This document shows positions 42,074-50,878 of a stretch of 64,000 nt of DNA, piece by piece (the first letter of the stretch is position 1; each line of letters begins with the position of its first letter). The DNA is from Solirubrobacter deserti (GTDB lineage: Bacteria; Actinomycetota; Thermoleophilia; Solirubrobacterales; Solirubrobacteraceae), in assembly GCF_003344625.1 (NCBI RefSeq), contig NZ_QPKJ02000002.1, forward strand, positions 186,001 to 250,000. Reading direction: 5' to 3'. The notes below the pieces were generated by a model, which was not told the origin of the DNA, made no database searches, and worked only from the letters and a program-made list of their open reading frames with translations. The translations under genes and the position numbers were made by a program.

Positions 42074-43093
42074 ATGGAGCACCGCACCCTGGGAATCAGC
42101 GGCTGCGTCGTCTCGACGCTGACGCTGGGCACGATGACCTTCGGCCACGAGACCGACGAGGCGGGCGCGCACGCGCAGCTCGACGCGTTCGTCGCGGCCG
42201 GCGGCAACTTGATCGACACCGCGGACGTCTACACGCGCGGCGCGTCGGAGGAGATCATCGGCCGCTGGCTCGCGAGCCGCCCCGAAGCGCGCGACCGCGT
42301 CGTGCTGGCGACCAAGGGCCGCTTCCCGATGGGCGAAGACGCCAACGACGTCGGCCTCTCGCGCCGCCACCTGAGCCGTGCGCTCGACGCTTCGCTCCAG
42401 CGCCTGCAGGTCGACGCGGTGGATCTCTACCAGGTGCACGCCTGGGACCCGCTCACGCCCCTGGAGGAGACGTGGAGCTTCCTCGACGACGCCGTGCGCG
42501 CGGGCCGGGTCCGCTACCTCGGGCTGTCCAACTACGCGGGCTGGCAGGTACAGAAGGTCGCGGACCTGGCGGCGTTCCGTGGCCTCGCCCGCCCGGTCAC
42601 GCTGCAGCCGCAGTACAACCTCCTCGTCCGCGAGATCGAGTGGGAGATCATCCCCGCATGTGCGGAGAACGGGCTCGGGTTGCTGCCGTGGTCGCCGCTC
42701 GGCGGCGGCTGGCTGACCGGCAAGTACACGCGCGAAGAGCGGCCGAGCGGCGCGACGCGGCTGGGGGAGGACCCGAACCGCGGTGTCGAGGCCTACGACC
42801 GCCGCAGCACCCAGCAGCGCACGTGGGACGTGATCGACGCGGTCCAGCGGATCGCCGGCGAGCGCGGTGCCTCGATGGCCCAGGTCGCGCTCGCCTGGCT
42901 CGTCGACCGCCCGCGGGTCACGTCCGTGATCCTCGGCGCGCGCACGATCGAGCAGCTCGAGGACAACCTCGGCGCCGCCGGACTGCACCTGACGGCCGAG
43001 GAGACCGAGCGCTTGAACGCCGCCAGCGACCCCGCGCCCGCCGACTACCCCTACGGCGGCCCGGGCGTCGAGCAGCGTACGCGGACCCTGTGA
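42074..43093 (+). CDS. Aldo/keto reductase
   Basis: A 339-residue NADPH-dependent reductase of the AKR superfamily. The catalytic tetrad is visible as Asp/Tyr in IDTADVYTRGASEE, Lys in LATKGRF and His in YQVHAWDP. GLSNYAGWQVQ and WSPLGGGWLTGKYTREE are conserved, and VILGARTIEQLEDNLGA is the cofactor phosphate site. The substrate is probably an aldehyde or ketone. GGGAGG nine bases upstream supports the ATG at 42074. Divergent from the SDR gene, and the two may share regulation. Confidence 0.93.
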   Translation: MEHRTLGISGCVVSTLTLGTMTFGHETDEAGAHAQLDAFVAAGGNLIDTADVYTRGASEEIIGRWLASRPEARDRVVLATKGRFPMGEDANDVGLSRRHLSRALDASLQRLQVDAVDLYQVHAWDPLTPLEETWSFLDDAVRAGRVRYLGLSNYAGWQVQKVADLAAFRGLARPVTLQPQYNLLVREIEWEIIPACAENGLGLLPWSPLGGGWLTGKYTREERPSGATRLGEDPNRGVEAYDRRSTQQRTWDVIDAVQRIAGERGASMAQVALAWLVDRPRVTSVILGARTIEQLEDNLGAAGLHLTAEETERLNAASDPAPADYPYGGPGVEQRTRTL

Positions 43094-43110
43094 GTGGGTA
43101 GCGCCCGCGC

Positions 43111-43611
43111 ATGCCTCCCGTCGCCAGGACCATCGCCGGCGGCGCCGCGGCCGGGCTCGCCGGAGCCGCGGCCATGGCGCTCACCGCACGCCTCGAACAG
43201 CTCTTCACGCACCGCCCGTCGTCGTTCGTGCCGGCCAAGACGCTCGCGCACCTGCTGCGGCTGTCCAAGCCTGACGACGAGCGGATCGCACGCAATCTGG
43301 CGATGCACTTCGGGACGGGCGCGCTCGCGGGTGTGCTGCGCGGGACGATGAGCGCCGCGAACCTGCGCGGGCCGTGGGCGTCGGCGATGCACACCCACCT
43401 GCGGCTGAGCATCGACCAGATGCTCGAGAACGCGACCGGCGTGGGCGCGCCGCCGTGGACGTGGCCGCGCGACGAGCTGGTGATCGACGTGGCGCACAAG
43501 GCGGTCTTCTCGTTCACGACGGGCGCGATCACGGACCGGCTGATCGCGCCCGCGCCCGGTAGCTCGGCGCGGCGGCGGGCACTTGGCGCGCGGCTCAAGG
43601 GCCGAGCTTGA
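43111..43611 (+). CDS. Hypothetical membrane-associated protein
   Basis: A 166-residue protein with a Gly/Ala-rich first helix (RTIAGGAAAGLAGAAAMALTARLEQLF) and two further weakly hydrophobic segments (HFGTGALAGVLRGTM and LVIDVAHKAVFSFTTGAITDRLI). The plan recalls DUF1440-like small inner-membrane proteins, but no firm family can be named. It follows the aldo/keto reductase by 17 bases. A GGGTAG element ends nine bases before the ATG at 43111. Confidence 0.62.
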   Translation: MPPVARTIAGGAAAGLAGAAAMALTARLEQLFTHRPSSFVPAKTLAHLLRLSKPDDERIARNLAMHFGTGALAGVLRGTMSAANLRGPWASAMHTHLRLSIDQMLENATGVGAPPWTWPRDELVIDVAHKAVFSFTTGAITDRLIAPAPGSSARRRALGARLKGRA

Positions 43612-43691
43612 CCCGCTGCGCCGAGGACCTCGACGGTCCGCTCGCGGCCGCGCGCCCGTAGGAAATCGTGCAGGCTGGGTAGGGCGGGGGC

Positions 43692-44687
43692 ATGGCCAGC
43701 CTTCCCCAGCCCCGCGGACCCGTCAGCGAGGCGCTGTTCGCAGCGCTCCGCCAGTCGCCCACCCCGCTCGCGCTGCCCGAAGCGCCGTTCGCGTTCGAGG
43801 ACCTGCAGCTCGCGCTCTACTGCTGTTACGAGCTGCACTATCGCGGCTTCGAGGGTGTCGACGACGCGTGGGAGTGGGACCCCGGCCTGCTCGCGTTCCG
43901 CGCCGTGCTCGAACGCGAGTTCGAGGCCGACGTGCACGAGCTCGCCGGCACGCCCGGTGAGCCGCCGGAGCCCGACCGCATCGACGTCGAGATCCGCGAG
44001 CTGATGCAGTCCGACGACGCCCCGTCGGTCTCGACCTTCATCGAGCGCGAGGCCACGCGCGAGCACGTGCTCGAGTTCCTGATCCACCGCTCGGCCTACC
44101 AGCTCAAGGAGGCCGACCCGCACTCGTGGGCGATCCCGCGCCTGCACGGCGTGCCGAAGGCGGCGCTGGTGGAGATCCAGGCCGACGAGTACGGCGAGGG
44201 CCGGCCCGATCAGGTGCACGCGCAGCTGTTCGCGCGCTCGATGGAGGCGCTGGAGCTCGACTCGACGTACGGCGCCTACCTCGACAAGATCCCCGGGGTG
44301 ACGCTCGCCACCGTGAACCTGATGTCCTGGATGGGCCTGCACCGGCGCCGCCGCGGCGGAATCGTCGGGCACCTCGCGCTGTTCGAGATGACGTCCTCGG
44401 TGCCCAACCGCCGCTACGGCTCGGGCCTGCGCCGGCTCGGCTGGGACAGCGAGGACGCGGTCGCGTTCTTCGATGTCCACGTGGTCGCCGACGCCGTGCA
44501 CGAGAGCATCGCGGCCGTCGACCTCGCGGGCGGACTCGCGCGCCAGGACCGCCGGCTGGGCGCCGACGTGCTGTGGGGCGCGCGGGCGCTGATGGCGGTC
44601 GACGGGCGCTGGGCGCGGCACATGATGGAGCGCTGGGAGGCTGGGGAGTCGTCTCTGTATGACGGCGGCGTGCTCGCGGCACAGTGA
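43692..44687 (+). CDS. Iron-containing redox enzyme (haem-oxygenase-like diiron fold)
   Basis: A 331-residue protein of the haem-oxygenase-like iron enzyme group, which includes the diiron oxidases/oxygenases UndA, BesC and SznF. Likely metal-binding helices are YELHYRGFEG, EFLIHRSAYQLKEADPHSW, the hallmark ALVEIQADEYGEGRPDQVHAQLF and FFDVHVVADAVHESIA, rich in Glu/His. The substrate is unknown. The stop shares GTGA with the ligase gene, so the two are coupled. GGGTAG lies nine bases ahead of the ATG at 43692. Confidence 0.85.
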   Translation: MASLPQPRGPVSEALFAALRQSPTPLALPEAPFAFEDLQLALYCCYELHYRGFEGVDDAWEWDPGLLAFRAVLEREFEADVHELAGTPGEPPEPDRIDVEIRELMQSDDAPSVSTFIEREATREHVLEFLIHRSAYQLKEADPHSWAIPRLHGVPKAALVEIQADEYGEGRPDQVHAQLFARSMEALELDSTYGAYLDKIPGVTLATVNLMSWMGLHRRRRGGIVGHLALFEMTSSVPNRRYGSGLRRLGWDSEDAVAFFDVHVVADAVHESIAAVDLAGGLARQDRRLGADVLWGARALMAVDGRWARHMMERWEAGESSLYDGGVLAAQ

Positions 44688-45754
44688 GAGAGCTCTTCGA
44701 TTCGGTTGAGCCGCTGACGGTCGGGCTCGAGGAGGAGGTCATGCTCCTCGACCCGGTCACGTTCGACCTCGCACCGATCGGCACGCGGATCCCGAGCGCG
44801 AAGCTGGAGCTGCCCGCGGCGCAGGTGGAGCTCGACACGCCGCCCGCCGCCACGGTGGGGGAGGCGATCGCGGCGCTCGCCGAGGGCCGGCGGGAGCTGG
44901 CCGCAGCGTGCGGCGATCTCGCCCGCCCGGCCGTCGCCGCGGTGCACCCGTTCACGGCGCCGCTCGGCGAGCTCAACGCGGGCGAGCGCTACGACGCCAT
45001 CCTCGCCCGCTACGGGGACGTCGCGCGCACCCAGCTGGTGAGCGCGCTGCAGGTGCACGTCGCGATCGGGTCGGCCGAGCGGTCGCTGGAGGTCTACAAC
45101 GCACTGCGCTCGCACCTGCCGGAGCTGGCGGCGCTGGCCGCGAACGCGCCGTTCCTCGCCGGCCGGGACACCGGCTTCGCGTCGGTGCGCCCGCTGATCG
45201 GCGGGCTGCTCCCGCGCCAGAACGTCCCGCCCGCGTTCGCCTCCTGGGACGAGTACGAGGAGGCGCTGCGGTGGGTCAAGGACCCCGGCTCGTGGTGGTG
45301 GGAGCTGCGTCCGCATCCGAAGTTCGGGACGCTCGAGATCCGCGTGTGCGACGCGCAGACGACGCTCGAGGAGGCGGCCGCCGTCGCCGCCTACGCGCAC
45401 GCGCTGGTCGGATGGCTCGCTGAGCGCGACGACCTGGAGACGGTGACGTCGTGGAAGATCGCCGAGAACCGCTGGGCGGCGCTGCGGCACGGCGTCGAGG
45501 CGACGTTCACGGACCTGCGGACCGGGGAGGAGCGCCCGGTGCGCGACATCCTGCTCGAGCGCGTGGAGACGCTCGCCCCGGTGGCCGAGCGGCTCGGCTG
45601 CGCCGACGAGCTGGCGCTGGCGCCGCGCCTGGTGGTGCGCAACGGCGCGCTGCGTCAGCGCGAGGTCGGGGTGGAGGGCGCCGCGAGCTGGCTCGCGGAG
45701 CGCTTCCTCACTCCCGTCCGTTCTCCAGCGCGCCCGGCGCTCGGAACCGGATGA
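44684..45754 (+). CDS. GCS2-type carboxylate-amine ligase, second copy
   Basis: A 356-residue ATP-dependent ligase of the YbdK family. The start region TVGLEEEVMLLDPVTFDLAPIG holds the ATP/metal Glu residues, LQVHVAIGSAE replaces the usual CGxHxHVG motif with only one His, and WWWELRPHPKFGTLEIRVCDAQTTLEEA is strongly conserved. It is only distantly similar to the copy at 27743. Coupling to the iron enzyme suggests it joins an acid and an amine in the same pathway. The 3' end overlaps the convergent CDGSH gene by 47 bases. Confidence 0.9.
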   Translation: MRELFDSVEPLTVGLEEEVMLLDPVTFDLAPIGTRIPSAKLELPAAQVELDTPPAATVGEAIAALAEGRRELAAACGDLARPAVAAVHPFTAPLGELNAGERYDAILARYGDVARTQLVSALQVHVAIGSAERSLEVYNALRSHLPELAALAANAPFLAGRDTGFASVRPLIGGLLPRQNVPPAFASWDEYEEALRWVKDPGSWWWELRPHPKFGTLEIRVCDAQTTLEEAAAVAAYAHALVGWLAERDDLETVTSWKIAENRWAALRHGVEATFTDLRTGEERPVRDILLERVETLAPVAERLGCADELALAPRLVVRNGALRQREVGVEGAASWLAERFLTPVRSPARPALGTG

Positions 45755-45926
45755 CGTTGTGCGTGCCATCGCAGAACGGCCGCATCCGTGACTTGCCGCA
45801 GCGGCAGAGCGCGATCGTCTTCTCGCGGCCCGGGTCGATGACGTTGCCGTCCTGATCGACGATCTGGACGTCCCCGCGCAGCATCAGCGGGCCGTCGCGG
45901 TAGACGGTGATCGAAGGGTCACTCAC
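45708..45926 (-). CDS. CDGSH iron-sulfur domain protein
   Basis: A 72-residue protein with the CDGSH-type [2Fe-2S] site: Cys41, Cys43, Cys52 and His56 in [16 protein letters not shown]. These clusters are redox-active and can be transferred. An N-terminal beta-strand part ([24 protein letters not shown]) matches stand-alone bacterial versions. GTG start at 45926 overlaps the stop of the methyltransferase gene (GTGA), so the two are coupled. Confidence 0.94.
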   Translation of the reverse strand: MSDPSITVYRDGPLMLRGDVQIVDQDGNVIDPGREKTIALCRCGKSRMRPFCDGTHNVIRFRAPGALENGRE

Positions 45927-46609
45927 GCGCTGGCCTTTCCTCGGGCGACGACGATCTCCTCGTCCTGCTGGTCGCTCACGGCCTGCATGAGCGGGCCGAG
46001 CGGGCCGCGCTCGCTGGCGGCGATGTCCGCCTGCAGGCCACCGGCGGCGTAGGCGCGCAGCGTCGTGGGCGTGCCGCAGATCTCGGAGTGCACGAGCAGC
46101 AGTGTGCCGCCCGGCGCCAGGTGGCGGGGCGCCTCGGAGATGATGCGGTCGAGCACGACGCGGCCGTCCGGGCCGGCCTGCCAGGCGCGCGCCGCACCCC
46201 GGCTGGGCGGCGCTCCGCCCGGCACGTAGGGCGGGTTGGCGATGATCAGGTCGAAGCGCTCGTCCCCGACCGCCGCGAACAGGTCGCCGCGGTGGGCGGT
46301 GATCGGCACGCCGTTCAGGCGCGCGTTCACGCGCGCGCAGAAGACGGCGCGGCGCGAGACGTCGACGGTCGTGAGGTGGGCGCCGTGCGTGCGGGCGGCG
46401 ACGATCCCCGCGAGCGCCGGGCCGGCGCACAGCTCGAGGATCCGCGCGTGCAGCCGGACGGGCTCGCGGGCGGCCGTGCGGGCCAGAAGCCAGGTGTCCG
46501 AGCGCGGCTTGAACACGCCCGGAAGCGCGATCCCGCGCGCGGGCTGGTGCCTGATGAGCATCGGCTCGCCGCCTACCCGGATCGTGGCGCTCGAATGACG
46601 GGGCGTCAT
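45923..46609 (-). CDS. HemK/MTQ2-like methyltransferase
   Basis: A 228-residue class I methyltransferase. The SAM motif is [16 protein letters not shown] (GxGxG altered to CAGPALAG), the acidic residue is in [10 protein letters not shown], and the catalytic NPPY is in [13 protein letters not shown], which marks N-methyltransferases acting on Gln, Asn, adenine or similar planar amides. The short N-terminal part resembles the MTQ2/HemK2 group rather than PrmC. The ATG at 46609 is taken; an ATG at 46561 is possible. It is coupled to the CDGSH gene. Confidence 0.83.
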   Translation of the reverse strand: MTPRHSSATIRVGGEPMLIRHQPARGIALPGVFKPRSDTWLLARTAAREPVRLHARILELCAGPALAGIVAARTHGAHLTTVDVSRRAVFCARVNARLNGVPITAHRGDLFAAVGDERFDLIIANPPYVPGGAPPSRGAARAWQAGPDGRVVLDRIISEAPRHLAPGGTLLLVHSEICGTPTTLRAYAAGGLQADIAASERGPLGPLMQAVSDQQDEEIVVARGKASA

Positions 46610-46660
46610 GCGTCTAACCACGACGTGCGCGGAGCGCGCCCGCTGGGCAGCACGGCGGCG

Positions 46661-47518
46661 ATGCGGTTCCGTCCCGGAGCGAAGCTCGACGCCGGCCAGG
46701 TGCAGGATCGCCGCGGCATGGGCGGCGGGCGCGGCGTCGCGGTCGGCGGCGGCGTCGGGACGATCCTCGTGGTCGTCGTGATGGCGCTGCTCGGCGTCAA
46801 CGTCCCCGTCGTCGGTGGCACCGACTCGCTGCCGCTCGACAGCGGCAGCAACGAGCAGCTGTCGGCGAGCTGCCGCACCGGCGCGGACGCCAACCAGAAC
46901 GAGGACTGCCGCATCGTCGGCGTCGTCAACTCGGTGCAGGCGTACTGGACCGACAACCTCGGCGGCTACCGCCAGGCGCCGACGAACTTCTTCTCCGGGT
47001 CCACCCAGACCGGGTGTGGCGGCGCGACGTCAGCGGTCGGCCCGTTCTACTGCCCGGCCGACCAGCAGATCTACATCGACCTGAGCTTCTACGACGACCT
47101 CCGTTCGAGGTTCGGCGCGCGCGGCGGGCCGTTCGCGGAGGCGTACGTGATCGCCCACGAGTACGGGCATCACGTCCAGCACCTGCTGGGGGCGGACGAG
47201 CGCGTCGGGAACGACCGTGAGGGCGAGACGTCCGGCTCGGTCCGGCTGGAGCTGCAGGCCGACTGCTACGCGGGCGTGTGGGCGGCCAACGCCGTCGAGA
47301 CCGGCTTCATCGAGGAGCTCACGCAGCAGGACATCGCGGACGGCCTGGACGCGGCGGCCGCCGTCGGCGACGACCGCATCCAGCAGCGCTCCACCGGCCG
47401 CGTCGACCGCGAGTCCTGGACCCACGGCTCCGCCGCCTCCCGCCAGAAGTGGTTCAACACCGGCTACCGTGCCGGCGATCCCCGCCGGTGCGACACCTTC
47501 GCCACGAATGACCTCTGA
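46661..47518 (+). CDS. Neutral zinc metallopeptidase (YpfJ family)
   Basis: A 285-residue membrane-anchored metallopeptidase. After a basic start ([19 protein letters not shown]) one helix ([17 protein letters not shown]) anchors it, and the rest lies outside. The zinc motif is HEYGHH (166-171), with a downstream Glu in [13 protein letters not shown]. Paired Cys (SCRTG/EDCR, GCGG/FYCP) probably form disulfides. [11 protein letters not shown] and [16 protein letters not shown] are family motifs. The substrate is unknown. The ATG at 46661 is fixed by the family N-terminus. Confidence 0.92.
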   Translation: MRFRPGAKLDAGQVQDRRGMGGGRGVAVGGGVGTILVVVVMALLGVNVPVVGGTDSLPLDSGSNEQLSASCRTGADANQNEDCRIVGVVNSVQAYWTDNLGGYRQAPTNFFSGSTQTGCGGATSAVGPFYCPADQQIYIDLSFYDDLRSRFGARGGPFAEAYVIAHEYGHHVQHLLGADERVGNDREGETSGSVRLELQADCYAGVWAANAVETGFIEELTQQDIADGLDAAAAVGDDRIQQRSTGRVDRESWTHGSAASRQKWFNTGYRAGDPRRCDTFATNDL

Positions 47519-48335
47519 CCCGCGAGTGACGATCGTCGTCGCCACGCGCGACCGGCACGACGTCCTGCGCGACAGCCTCGCGCGGCACTCCGTGCCCGCG
47601 ATCGTGGTGGACAACGCCTCGCGCGAGCCGATCCCGGACGCGATCCGGCTCGAGCGCAACCTGGGCGGCGCGGGGCGCAACGTGGGGGTGGAGGCCGCTT
47701 CGACGCCGTACGTCGCCCTGACGGACGACGACGCGTGGTGGGCCCACGGGGCGCTGGAGCGCGCGGTCGCCGTGCTCGACGCGCATCCGCGGCTGGCGCT
47801 CGTTCAGGCGCGCGTGCTCGTGGGGCCGGACGAGCGACTGGACCCGACGTGCGCGGAGATGGCTCGCTCGCCCCTGCGCGGGGAGCCGGACCAGCCGGGA
47901 CACGCGATCCTGGGGTTCGTGGCGTGCGCCGTGGTCGTGCGGCGGGACGCGTTCCTGTCGGTGGGCGGCTTCTCCGAGCGGCTCCACGTCGGCGGGGAGG
48001 AGGCGCTGCTCGCGGGCGACCTGGTCGCGGCCGGGTGGCAGCTGTCCTACGTGCCTTCGGTCGTCGCGCATCACTGCCCTCCGGAGACCTCGCGGGACCG
48101 ACCGGAGCGGCGCGAAGTGGTGTTGCGGAACGCGCTGTGGATGCATTGGCTGCGCCGCCCGGCACGGATCGCGGCGGTTCGCACCGCCGCCACGTTGGCG
48201 GGCGCGCCGCGCGAGCCGGCCACCGTGCGCGCAGCGGCCCGTGCTCTTGCCGGCGTGCCCTGGGTCCTGCGGGAGCGGCGCGTTTCACCCGCGCGGGTAG
48301 AGGCGATGCGGCGGTTGTTGGACGAGGCCGCGTAG
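47508..48335 (+). CDS. Glycosyltransferase family 2 protein
   Basis: A 275-residue GT-A fold enzyme. It starts [18 protein letters not shown], with the nucleotide-sugar region [12 protein letters not shown] and [22 protein letters not shown], and the DxD-like TDDDAWW for the metal. [32 protein letters not shown] is the acceptor/catalytic ED-like segment. There is no membrane helix. The donor and acceptor are unknown. The ATG at 47508 overlaps the metallopeptidase stop by 11 bases. Confidence 0.9.
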   Translation: MTSDPRVTIVVATRDRHDVLRDSLARHSVPAIVVDNASREPIPDAIRLERNLGGAGRNVGVEAASTPYVALTDDDAWWAHGALERAVAVLDAHPRLALVQARVLVGPDERLDPTCAEMARSPLRGEPDQPGHAILGFVACAVVVRRDAFLSVGGFSERLHVGGEEALLAGDLVAAGWQLSYVPSVVAHHCPPETSRDRPERREVVLRNALWMHWLRRPARIAAVRTAATLAGAPREPATVRAAARALAGVPWVLRERRVSPARVEAMRRLLDEAA

Positions 48336-48642
48336 TACGGCTCACCGAGGGGGGAAGGGAGCGGCGTTTCCGCCGCGCGCCCGGGCTCAGCGCCTCCGAG
48401 CCCCGCGCGGCGCGTACATCGCCGTGCTGCGTACCGTCAAGTTACGGGCTACGGAGACCACGTGGGCGAAGTGGTCGTTTCGTCCCGGTCGGAGTCCGAA
48501 ACGATCACATGCAGTCTCAATCGCGCTCCGGCCCACCCAAGCCAGCGCGTGATCGCTTCCACGAGATCCGCAAGACGTGGGCGGAGATGGTGGCGCGGGC
48601 GCGCGGCGGAAACGCCAGTCATTTCCCCCTCGGTGGCGCCGT
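48336..48642. other. Convergent gap, 307 bases, no clear gene
   Basis: This stretch between the stops of the glycosyltransferase and the VOC gene holds no convincing gene. On the minus strand 48622-48449 could encode 57 residues (begins MTGVSAARPRHHLRPRLADL) behind a GAGGGGG 20 bases after the VOC stop. On the plus strand an ATG at 48510 opens a frame that runs far into the VOC gene antisense. Codon bias favours neither. Confidence 0.4.
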
Positions 48643-49494
48643 TCACGCGGCCTGTGCGACGAACGCGACCGCGGTCCCCCACGGATCGCGCACCAGAAAC
48701 CCGCCGTCCAGCTCCGAGGCGACGTCCACACGCGCACGCACCGCGTCCAACTCGTCGGCCGGCAACTCCACCGTCCACCACCGCAACCCGACGGTGTGCT
48801 CCGGAGCGGGCCCCACGCCACGCCCGCGCCAGACGTTGAATCCGAGGTGGTGGTGGTACCCGCCCGCGCTCACGAACGCGGCGGACCCCAGGTTCGCCTG
48901 CCCCTCGAATCCGAGCACGTCCCGGTAGAACGCCAACCCCTGGTCGACGTCGCCGACGTGCAGGTGCAGATGGCCCATGCGCAGGCCCGGACCGACGAAT
49001 GACGCCGGCGCCTCGCCCTCGATGGTCGAGAGCAACGCGCGAAAGTCGAGCGGCGCCGGCCCGCGCGAGTACCCGAGGTCCTTCGGCCACTCGGTCTTCT
49101 CGCGGTCCGCCGCGAGCTCGATGCCGTTGCCGTCCGGGTCGGGCAGGTAGATCGCCTCGTGCGTGCGGTGGTCGGAGGCGCCCTCGATCGGCGTCTCGGT
49201 CAAAGACAGGCGCACGGCGGCGCGGGCGAGCTCCTCGCGGGAGGGGTACAGCAGCGCGTAGTGGTAGAGGCCGGCGTGGCGTCCGGCGGGACGCGCGGCC
49301 GGGTCCTCGTAGAGCTCGATCACCGGCACCTCGCCGTCGCCGAGTGAAGCCCGGCCGACGTCCTGAGCATGGACGCGCAGGCCGAGGGAGCGCTGGTACC
49401 AGGCGACGGAGCGGTCGAGGTCCGAGACGGTCAGGTGGACCGCGCCGAGCGTGAGCGTGGCGGGGAGCGTCGGGGTCTGGGGAGTCGCGGTCAT
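48643..49494 (-). CDS. VOC-family extradiol dioxygenase-like protein
   Basis: A 283-residue tandem VOC protein similar to catechol 2,3-dioxygenases. Metal ligands are expected at the His in LGAVHLTVSDLDRS (first module) and MGHLHLHVGDVDQG (second), His in YHHHLGFNVW and a Glu in WWTVELPADEL. GLYHYALLYPSREELA and YLPDPDGNGIEL are typical. It probably cleaves an aromatic diol or acts on a related compound. Divergent from the AraC gene (55 bases between starts), which may regulate it. ATG at 49494. Confidence 0.88.
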   Translation of the reverse strand: MTATPQTPTLPATLTLGAVHLTVSDLDRSVAWYQRSLGLRVHAQDVGRASLGDGEVPVIELYEDPAARPAGRHAGLYHYALLYPSREELARAAVRLSLTETPIEGASDHRTHEAIYLPDPDGNGIELAADREKTEWPKDLGYSRGPAPLDFRALLSTIEGEAPASFVGPGLRMGHLHLHVGDVDQGLAFYRDVLGFEGQANLGSAAFVSAGGYHHHLGFNVWRGRGVGPAPEHTVGLRWWTVELPADELDAVRARVDVASELDGGFLVRDPWGTAVAFVAQAA

Positions 49495-49549
49495 GGCGTT
49501 AGCATCGCGCGACGCGGGCCCGTTTCCCATGGCACTCCCGCGCCGATCC

Positions 49550-50395
49550 ATGGACTTTCGCGAGCTCGCCGTCGACCGCCTTCCCGCTTCGCTGCAGGTG
49601 GTGACGCTCGCCGGCGCCGCGTTCGGAGACGCGGTTGAGCGCGGCGCCCGCCCGCCGCACCGGCACGACTATCACGAGCTGTTGTGGACGAGCCGCGGCA
49701 GCGGCTGGCACTCGGTCGACGGGGAGCGGCTTCCGGTGGAGCCGCACACGGTGACCGTGATCGGACGCGGCCGCGTGCACGTGTTCGAGCGGGCGGTCGG
49801 GCTGCACGGGGCGGTCGTGCGCTTCGAGCCCGAGCTGATCCTGGACGCGCCGGCGTGGCTCGTCGGCGGCCAGGGCGCGATCACCGTCGAGGTGCCGCCG
49901 TCGGAGACCGCGGCGCTGGAGGCGACGATCGCGTCGCTGCACGCCGAGGCCGACCGACCCGCGGACGCGCGCAGCGGGCCGATCGTCCGTCACCTGCTCT
50001 CAGCGCTGCTGCTGTGGGTGGAGCGCTGGTATGACGCGGCGCGCACCGAGCGCCCCGACGAAGCGGGCCTGTACCGCCGCTTCGTCGAGACGCTCGAGCA
50101 GGAGTTCTCCCACCATCACGACGCGGCGTGGTATGCCGACGCGCTGGGGGTTCCGGCAAGCGCACTTGCACGTGCGTTGGGGGACGTCACCGGCCGGACA
50201 ACCAAGCAGCTGATCGGTGATCGGGTGATGCTGGAAGCGGCTCGTTTGCTGCGGTTCAGCGACCTCACGGTCGGGGAGATCGCCCATCGCACCGGATTCG
50301 AGGATCAGCTCTACTTCTCTCGCGCGTTCAAGCGGCGCTACGGTGATGCACCGACGCCATATCGCGATCTTCACCGTCATCCCTCGAACGCCTGA
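49550..50395 (+). CDS. AraC-family transcriptional regulator
   Basis: A 281-residue regulator. The N-terminal cupin-like sensor contains RPPHRHDYHELLWTSRGSGWHSVDG. The C-terminal double helix-turn-helix is residues 190-275 (WYADALGVPASALARALGDVTGRTTKQLIGDRVMLEAARLLRFSDLTVGEIAHRTGFEDQLYFSRAFKRRYG). It probably senses an aromatic or small acid and controls the divergent VOC gene. ATG at 49550 is chosen; an in-frame ATG at 49529 would add seven residues. Confidence 0.92.
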   Translation: MDFRELAVDRLPASLQVVTLAGAAFGDAVERGARPPHRHDYHELLWTSRGSGWHSVDGERLPVEPHTVTVIGRGRVHVFERAVGLHGAVVRFEPELILDAPAWLVGGQGAITVEVPPSETAALEATIASLHAEADRPADARSGPIVRHLLSALLLWVERWYDAARTERPDEAGLYRRFVETLEQEFSHHHDAAWYADALGVPASALARALGDVTGRTTKQLIGDRVMLEAARLLRFSDLTVGEIAHRTGFEDQLYFSRAFKRRYGDAPTPYRDLHRHPSNA

Positions 50396-50434
50396 CACCG
50401 TGGACGTAGACCACGCAGCGGAGAATTTGTCCAG

Positions 50435-50641
50435 ATGAGCCAAACCACCATCCACGTCGAGCCCGACAACCGCGGGGCCTGGCTCGTGCGCCACGATGCC
50501 GAGCGCGTCTCCGAGCACATGACGGCGACGGAGGCCGAGCGCGCCGCGTTCCAGGCCGCGCGGCGCTTCAGCGCGACCAGCGTGCTGATGCACGATCGCT
50601 ACCGGCGCACGCGCGAGATCGCCGTCTCGGCGCGCTCATAG
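50435..50641 (+). CDS. DUF2188-like small protein
   Basis: A 68-residue protein with the DUF2188-like pattern: IHVEPDNRGAWLVRHDAERVSEHMTATEAERAAFQAARRF, then VLMHDRYRRTREI. Members are short, soluble, predicted beta-alpha-beta proteins of unknown function. It stands alone between the AraC gene and a convergent small membrane protein, with a six-base overlap at its stop. Confidence 0.78.
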   Translation: MSQTTIHVEPDNRGAWLVRHDAERVSEHMTATEAERAAFQAARRFSATSVLMHDRYRRTREIAVSARS

Positions 50642-50791
50642 CGCAGCGAGCAGCACGATCGCGGCGCCCGCCGCGGTGATGGCCAGGGCCAGGGGCAGGA
50701 CGACCAGCGGTAGGCGCCGTCGGCGGCGCGTGGCCTGACGCCCCGGCTCGAGGACGCTCAGACGGGGTGGAGAGATGCGGCGTTCGAACAA
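50636..50791 (-). CDS. 51-residue single-pass membrane protein
   Basis: A small frame with TTG start at 50791: a polar N-terminal part (FERRISPPRLSVLEPGRQA), a run of Arg (TRRRRR), then one hydrophobic helix of about 22 residues ending LLAAL at the C-terminus. The positive-inside charge and tail-anchored layout are sensible for a real membrane protein, and the stop meets that of the convergent DUF2188-like gene. No homologues come to mind and the start is uncertain. Confidence 0.5.
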   Translation of the reverse strand: MFERRISPPRLSVLEPGRQATRRRRRLPLVVLPLALAITAAGAAIVLLAAL

Positions 50792-50878
50792 GATTCAGGC
50801 GATCCTAGGCGGGCGCGACGACGGAGTGAACTGGCGGACCGACCAGTCATTCCCGTACGGCGTCCGCGCTATGCGGGA

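Noticed and set aside
43692..44687. Calling the iron enzyme a haem oxygenase
   Set aside because: It lacks the usual proximal His layout and the Glu/His helices fit the haem-oxygenase-like diiron group better.
48449..48622. Minus-strand 57-codon frame behind GAGGGGG after the VOC gene
   Set aside because: Reasonable ribosome site but poor third-base GC and no motif; noted in the gap entry only.
48510..48928. Plus-strand frame beginning MQSQSRSGPPKPARDRF in the convergent gap
   Set aside because: Most of it is antisense to the VOC gene and turns to Pro/Arg/Thr noise; no ribosome site or promoter.
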